Source: Cyanoderma ruficeps (lineage: Eukaryota; Chordata; Aves; Passeriformes; Timaliidae). From it: 64,000 nt of DNA. The notes under the pieces are model-generated. The model worked only from the letters and a program-made list of their open reading frames with translations. It ran no database searches and was not told the origin of the DNA. A program made the position numbers and the translations under genes. Positions within the stretch are counted from its first letter, which is position 1. Every line of letters begins with the position of its first letter. Location of the stretch: positions 1,570,483 to 1,634,482 of the forward strand of contig VZDJ01000099.1 of the NCBI GenBank assembly GCA_008694505.1, read 5' to 3'. Positions 58,622 to 64,000 of the stretch are shown here, one piece after another.

Positions 58622-61082
58622 ATAACCCCCCTCTATCTTTTTGATCGGGCCTTTTGGTCCACATCAGTTTGCAGTTTCTGGCTCTTGGGAATATAATTTT
58701 TTCAACTTTTGGTATTGGTCATATACCTTTCGAGCAGTTTTGTGTTCTCGATTTTGAGTTTCTGCTGTTATTATTTTGGTTTGCTTTGGATCAGTTACTC
58801 CCGGGATTTGGAGACTTGCTTGAACTGTGGATGTTACTGTTTGTATTAGGCATGGGAGTAGACACGGCAGGAACAAAAAACTTATGAATGCACTTGCTAT
58901 GATCAACACCGCTTTCTTCCACCACTCTCCTTTAAATGACCAAAAATCATTCCACCAATCAGAATTTACTAGGAGAGTCCAATCTTGGGTACTCACGTAT
59001 GCAATTTTAATGTATCTCTTTAGAGATGCTTTTGATTAGTTCACTCTTGTCGTCAATCTCCAAGCAGCGCTCCAAAGAACTGAACTTACCACAGATTCCC
59101 CCTTCGTCAGCTAGTACATAATCTACTGGGAGTGGGATTTGGTAGACTGCAGCTCTAGTCTGGGTTAACTGATGGCTGATATGGTCTAAAACAAGGGCTG
59201 TTTTGTTGGAAACAATCTCAAGTACTGCTTGGAGTTGAATGATCTTGTTCAACATGTAAATTGGGGTATGGTATCTCCAAGATCCATCTTGGGCCCAGGT
59301 GGCTGGCCCGTAAGTTTTAACTATTTTTTTCTGGGGTCCAGATTTTTCCCTTCCAACTCTGGGTACTTTCCATGTTAATTATATGCCGTTTCTTTCGGTT
59401 GGCTTTTCTTAGGTCATCATAGAGAGGGACTCCTAGGTTTGATCCCGACTACTTTGGGAGGAGGAAGAAGGTGGGTTTAATAATCCCTCCAGTGCAATTC
59501 CCTCCCCAGTCCCCTGGGAGACGGGTGTATGCTGTATTCCCACAGATCCAAAATAGGTACTCAGAGGCTTTCCAGAAATTATCTTGTACTTTTGTAGGAT
59601 ATTTCCAATGTTTAGATATTTCTCTCACTCCCCCAAAAGGGTTTATTCCTTTTCTATCACATTCATATAGTCCATATCTTTTGTGGTGAATACACCCTTT
59701 TTCCTTTTTCTTGATGGACCAATACAGATTTGGTTCTTGAGGAACCCAATGACTATCAGAATCCTTTATTATTAGGTATCTTTTGCAAGTGTCCTGGTTT
59801 AGGACAGACTAGGGGGAGAACCTCCAAAAGGAGCCCCCTAGAAAACAAACCTCCACCACCCCTCCCCCCAANGGGGAGAGAAGAAAAAAAGAAGAGGGGA
59901 AAAATGGGAGCAGCGAGAAGCTTGCAGCAGAAGCTAGCAGAAAGCCAGAAGCTAGCAAAAAGCAAGGGCTAGCAAAAAGCAAGAGGCTAGCCCAAAAGCA
60001 AGCAAGCAAAGCAAGCCCTGCCCCCGGCGAAACCAGCCCTGCCGAGGGGAGGGGGCAGGGGGGCAGCTGGTAGACATAACAAACAGAAAGGACAAAACTA
60101 CACGATTGGGATAGAGGGCACCGTCAACCCAGGACAACAAGTCATTGTTCCCACTTGGGTTGTATACCTCCTCCCTGTTCTTTTGATGCATTCTTCACCG
60201 ATCCCTTCTGATTTCAAATTCCACTGCTCTCTTCTCCTCTGCCCTATAACCTGGGGATTTTGTCCTATTAATTTCCATCTTAAAATTTCTGATGGTCCCA
60301 AACTGACTCCTTCCCATGGCCAAATTTCTGACATTTGGGTGTTCCTGCAAACCCAACACTTTGTAAGGTTTAGTTCTTTACTGATCTTTTCTATCGAGTC
60401 TATGAACAAATTCTTTCCTAGAGGTTCATTTAGGTGTTTTTTTTTTTTCCATTATTAGCGGTTTTTCTTTTTCTATGTCATCCAATCCTTCATGCTCAAA
60501 ACAGAACCACTCTTCTCCTACAGGGCACTCTCCAAGCAGGCGTTGCCTAAACGAGGCTGTATTTTTCGTAATCTAATAAGTTTTCCCATTCTCTTGGCAG
60601 GTGTCTAATTTGGAACGATCACAACAAGTGAGTTTTATGTTTGTATGGACTCTAATTAAAGACCCGAGATCTTCTCCATCATAAAGAGGGTGACAGCACT
60701 TTGTGCATTCATTTCCTGTTCCCTCCATGATGTTATCCATAAGTAGGACTAACATTAGTCCTCCCAAGAGTCCAGTATGAGCCATCTCTGATATGGTGGT
60801 CTTCATGGCTCGCCTGCTTTTTGGCTTCACCTGGTCTTGCCTCTTGGGTCTGGGGATTTCTCTGGGAATGATAGGAGAGCCCTTTCTTTGTCCCCACTTC
60901 TTATTAATTTAGTAACCGCTTGGGTAATGCTCTGTAGGAGATGATGGTTCTTTATTTTAACTCCTTGTGGCAACAACTAGTATTTCAGCAACAAATGACA
61001 ATCATTATTAATAATTGTTAACAACAATTATTAACGCAACAGTAATTACAACCAATAACAGTAAGTAATAGATAGCAGTTTT
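58622..61082 (-). pseudogene. Class I ERV env, disrupted
   Basis: Reading right to left: a signal-peptide-like start near 60780 (GLLGGLMLVLLMD), cysteine-rich surface subunit remnants (60830-60100, including a CWVC motif near 60350), an inserted LTR-like fragment, then surface and transmembrane remnants at 59780-58664. The transmembrane subunit keeps a heptad-like region near 59230-59080 and a membrane anchor (AVLIIASAFISFLFLPCLL) near 58860-58910. Frameshifts, stops and the insertion make it non-functional. Confidence 0.7.
59790..60080 (+). mobile_element. LTR-like fragment inserted in ERV env, with short GCTAGC/AAGCAAG repeats
   Basis: Begins TGTCCTGGTTTAGGAC, a start I associate with a songbird ERV LTR family, and breaks the env remnant. 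Inside are repeated 'gctagcaaaaagcaag' and 'gcaagcaagcaaagcaag' units (59925-60020). Position 59872 is N within a C/G run, so the local sequence is unsure. The right edge is approximate. Confidence 0.45.
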
Positions 61083-61102
61083 CAGTCTATGATGTTTTTC
61101 AA

Positions 61103-62955
61103 CTAGCCTTCAGCTGTTTCTTGAAAGTTACTTTGAGGTCTGTGGGGGCTTTGGGTTGCAACCCACTCGGAAGAGTTGGTGGGTGATACTGCTGGGTCCA
61201 GTTTATCGTCAGGAGGTGGTACTGGTCCTTTAATTCTGGTGATATGGGTCCAGCCTTTTTCCTGCGTCTGTACTGCGGTGTGGGTAGTGAGCAACACCTG
61301 GAAGGGACCTTCAGATTTGGGAGTTAACAGGCTGCCATGCCACAGCTTAACCAATACCCAATCTCAAGTGTTAATCTGATGTGCATTAGTATCAAGAGGA
61401 GAGGTCTGGGGAAGGTATCCTTTTTCCTGAGATTTTCTAATGTCCTTCCAATGGTTTTTAAATATTTGCGTGTTATTGCCTCTCCCTCTAAATAATCCCC
61501 CGCGCTATAGGGGGTTATCAGGAAAGGGAGCCCAAACATCATTTCGTATGGGGAAATTCCAAGATCTGATTGAGGTCTTGTCCTAATTCTTAGGAGGGCA
61601 AGGGGGTAGACACTTGAGCCAGTTCATCTGGGTTTCGACCATTAATTTGGTCAATACATTCTTGAGGGTTTTGTTCATTCTCTCCACCCTTCCTGAGCTT
61701 TGGGGGTGCCATGGAGTTAGCAATCTCCATTTCATCCCCAAAGCTTTGATTGTTGCTTGTAATGTTTGGGCAATAAAATGTGGTCCTCTATCTGAGTCAA
61801 TGTTATTGACCAGCCCACACCGGGGAATGATGTGTTCTAATAGTATTCTGGCCACCACTTCTGCTGTTTCTTTCTTAGTTGGGAAAGCCTCTACCCAGTG
61901 AGTAAGATGGTCAAGTATTACTAGTAGATGTTTGTAGCTTTGGATAGGAGGCATCTCTTTAAAGTCTACTTGTGCATTTTGGAAGGGTCTCAGGGTTAGT
62001 TCTCTCCCTCCAGGCTCAGTTTTTCTCATTACTTTTTGGTTGACCTTTTGGCAAATTATACACCCTTTGGTTATAGCCTTTGCTAGGTCATATAGATAAA
62101 TACATAGGTTTTCTCTCAAGAAGTGGTCGCACTACCCCTGGTTTCCCCAATGAGTCAATCCATGTATTTCAGTTGGTATTTTTCGGGCTAGGGCCTTGTT
62201 TAAAAATTTGTGGCCATGCCATCAGGTCTAAGCCACTCCCCTTGTTCCCCTTGGCGTAGTCCCAATTCTTTTATTGTTTTTAGTTCTTTTTCACTGAATA
62301 TTGGTTCCTCCCTCTTCTCTGTTCTAGATGGTATGCTATCTAATTTTACAATTTTCACTGGCTCTTCTGGATCTAAAGCTGCTTTTTTTGGCTATCTGAT
62401 CAGCTAGTTGGTTTCCCCTTCCCTCCAAGGTGTCCCCTTTCTGATGTGTCTTTATATGTACTACCGCTATCTTTACAGGCTTAGACATAGATCTTAATAC
62501 AGATTTTATTAACTCTTCATATACTAGATTTTTTTCCTTTGGAGTTCAAATATTTTTGCTCCTCTCAGATCTTTCTGAAGGTGTGGACTATTCCGATTGC
62601 ATATCGTGAATCAGTGTAAATGGTCCTTTTATCTTCTTCTAGCAAATCTTTTTTAGTTTTCGGGGCCTGTATAGATAGGATGCTTGATATTCTTTCAAGA
62701 CTCAGCTTTTTGTATCTTTCCCCAATTATGTGCCCTAGGTAAGTGACTTTGGATTTTACAAATTGCAATTTGTCCCTGGACACTTTTAGGCCCTTGGTCT
62801 CAAGAAAATTGAGAAGCCAGATACTGGTTTTATTCATTTTGCTTTTCTCCTCTCCCTTTCTTAGGTACACTTTCAGAGCTCTTTTCAACAATTCATCTCT
62901 TTTTTTTTTTTTTTCTGCCAGTCCTCGATACACTTTGATCAGGAGTGGGAGATAG
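61103..62955 (-). pseudogene. Class I ERV pol remnant (RT, RNase H, integrase)
   Basis: 62933-62565 joins a reverse transcriptase piece (VTYLGHIIGERYK) almost directly to an RNase H piece (TIYTDSRYAIGI), so most of both domains is deleted. 62119-61583 is a 178-codon open frame holding most of a gammaretrovirus-type integrase: an HHCC-end CIICQKVN, the core VDFKEMP, DSDRGPHF and a WHPQSSGRVERMN block. 61354-61103 carries the C-terminal part with WTHITRIKGP in another frame. Protease is absent. Non-functional as a whole. Confidence 0.85.
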
Positions 62956-63093
62956 AAGGGTTTGATGGTCGCTTGAGGAGAAGCTAGAGTTAGACACAGA
63001 TAAACTCAGCTCCCAGTTGGGAAGAAGTGAAGGAATAGTAGTGGGTGAGGGAGAAGGGACTAAGTTAGTTGAAGGGGTCAGGGGAGACGTGAT

Positions 63094-63850
63094 TCAAGGA
63101 GCCACTGAAGATGCAGAAGGTGGGGGATTTGGGTAACTTGGAAAAGGGGTACTAGGTGGAGGTGGTAAGGTGATTACAGCTGTTGGGGAAGGAATGGGTA
63201 AGGGTTTTGAAAGGGAGGAAACTGAAGGTTCAGCTGAAGATACTATTGGAGCTTTCGGGGAAGGGTGTAAGGGTAAGACTGGGGATTCTGGGAGAAGAGC
63301 CTGGGGTACTGCTGAGTAAACAGAAGGATAGGGAGGTAGGTGATCAAGGGGGTCCCATCTGCTATTAACTTCCTTTCCTTGTTCCTTTTCCCCTTTTACC
63401 ACCCTCTTTCCATTCTTGTAATTTACATATTTTTACAGCCTTGTCCTCTGTGGTGTTGTCCTGCCAAAAAGCTGCATAGGCTAGCTGTTCTAAATCAAGA
63501 TCTCCCTGAGCCTTCAAATGCTGATTTAGTTGGGTGCCCATCCATGGGTCCCTGGTTCTATACCACGGCCACTCCCCCTGTAGTTTTAATTTGGGCCAGA
63601 TTTCCATGCAATAGTATATCATTCTGATTTTGTCCAGGTCTTCTGGGGCCTTTTGTGCATCCCATTGATCTAATATTTGCCCCAGGGGGCTACTAGGGGG
63701 AATATTCTCTAATTTCTTCTTACTTCTTCCTTTTGAGTTTGTGTCCTTACTTACACACTTCCCTATTTCTTACCTTCTTTGATTGGACTTTAATTAAACC
63801 CTAAGGTTTCCCTTCCCAAATGAAAAGTTTTAATGATGGGCAGCTGAACT
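63094..63850 (-). pseudogene. Class I ERV gag remnant (matrix and proline-rich region)
   Basis: A frame running from about 63720 to 63365 resembles gammaretroviral matrix (IWPKLKLQGEWPWY, DLEQLAYAAFWQD). 63402-63094 encodes a proline-rich p12-like region, with PPYPSVY as a possible late-domain-type motif. Capsid and nucleocapsid are missing: the sequence passes from the proline-rich region to the RT remnant near 62950. Confidence 0.8.
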
Positions 63851-64000
63851 TTTGAACTTCAACACGGATGAAAAACCCTTTCACTCAAGGGACTTGCACT
63901 CTCTGTCACTTGCACTTTCTCCACACCGGGGATAAACACAATTCTCACACAGGGATTCGCACTCTTTCCTACACTAGGCCGACCTACTACTCACAATTGG
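63851..64000 (-). other. ERV 5' leader, cut by the window edge
   Basis: Sequence upstream of the gag remnant with no coding potential. It should contain the primer-binding site and adjoin the 5' LTR beyond the window, but neither can be identified within it. Confidence 0.4.

Overview
The window is vertebrate nuclear DNA, almost certainly from a bird and probably a passerine. Coding exons are small and split by long AT-rich introns with GT-AG borders. CR1 LINE 3' ends lie on both strands. Several endogenous retrovirus (ERV) remnants and solo LTRs of types I associate with songbirds are present. No bacterial, CRISPR or plasmid feature was seen. Gene names come from recognising protein families in the translated exons; no search was run.

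About 2.4-17.25 kb (minus strand) holds a complete PNPT1 gene (mitochondrial polynucleotide phosphorylase). I could place all 28 coding exons; they are phase-consistent and give a 793-residue protein. A CpG-rich promoter with two CCAAT boxes lies upstream. Some introns carry CR1 fragments, and intron 1 carries an LTR.

About 17.3-31.4 kb has no gene I can name. It holds a low-complexity tract with a 7-base gap, a possible LTR block, an ERV env/LTR remnant on the minus strand, and one short exon-like segment at 20.4 kb.

About 31.4-37.0 kb (plus strand) is two decayed ERVs end to end: a class II pol-env-LTR remnant, then the 3' end of an ERVL-type element with a full LTR. From 37.12 to 46.2 kb (plus) lie four consecutive exons of a KIF16B-type kinesin-3. 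Splice sites are retained, but there are frameshifts and an internal tandem duplication, so this is most likely a partial pseudogene. A 662-bp LTR sits inside a CR1 element in its first intron. Solo LTR and ERV material follows at 47.7-50.25 kb.

About 50.3-56.9 kb (minus strand) has six intact, phase-matched exons of a TOGARAM2-like protein (TOG/HEAT-repeat, axonemal microtubule regulator). Neither end of that gene is in the window. About 57.9-64.0 kb (minus strand) is a class I (gammaretrovirus-like) provirus with large internal deletions and another LTR fragment inside env. It runs off the window.

Overall, one essential mitochondrial RNA-processing gene stands beside a repeat-rich block holding fragments of two cytoskeletal or ciliary genes. 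No new multi-gene system was found. The items most worth a second look are the KIF16B-like fragment, the TOGARAM2-like fragment flanked by ERVs, and the nested LTR insertions with exact target-site duplications.
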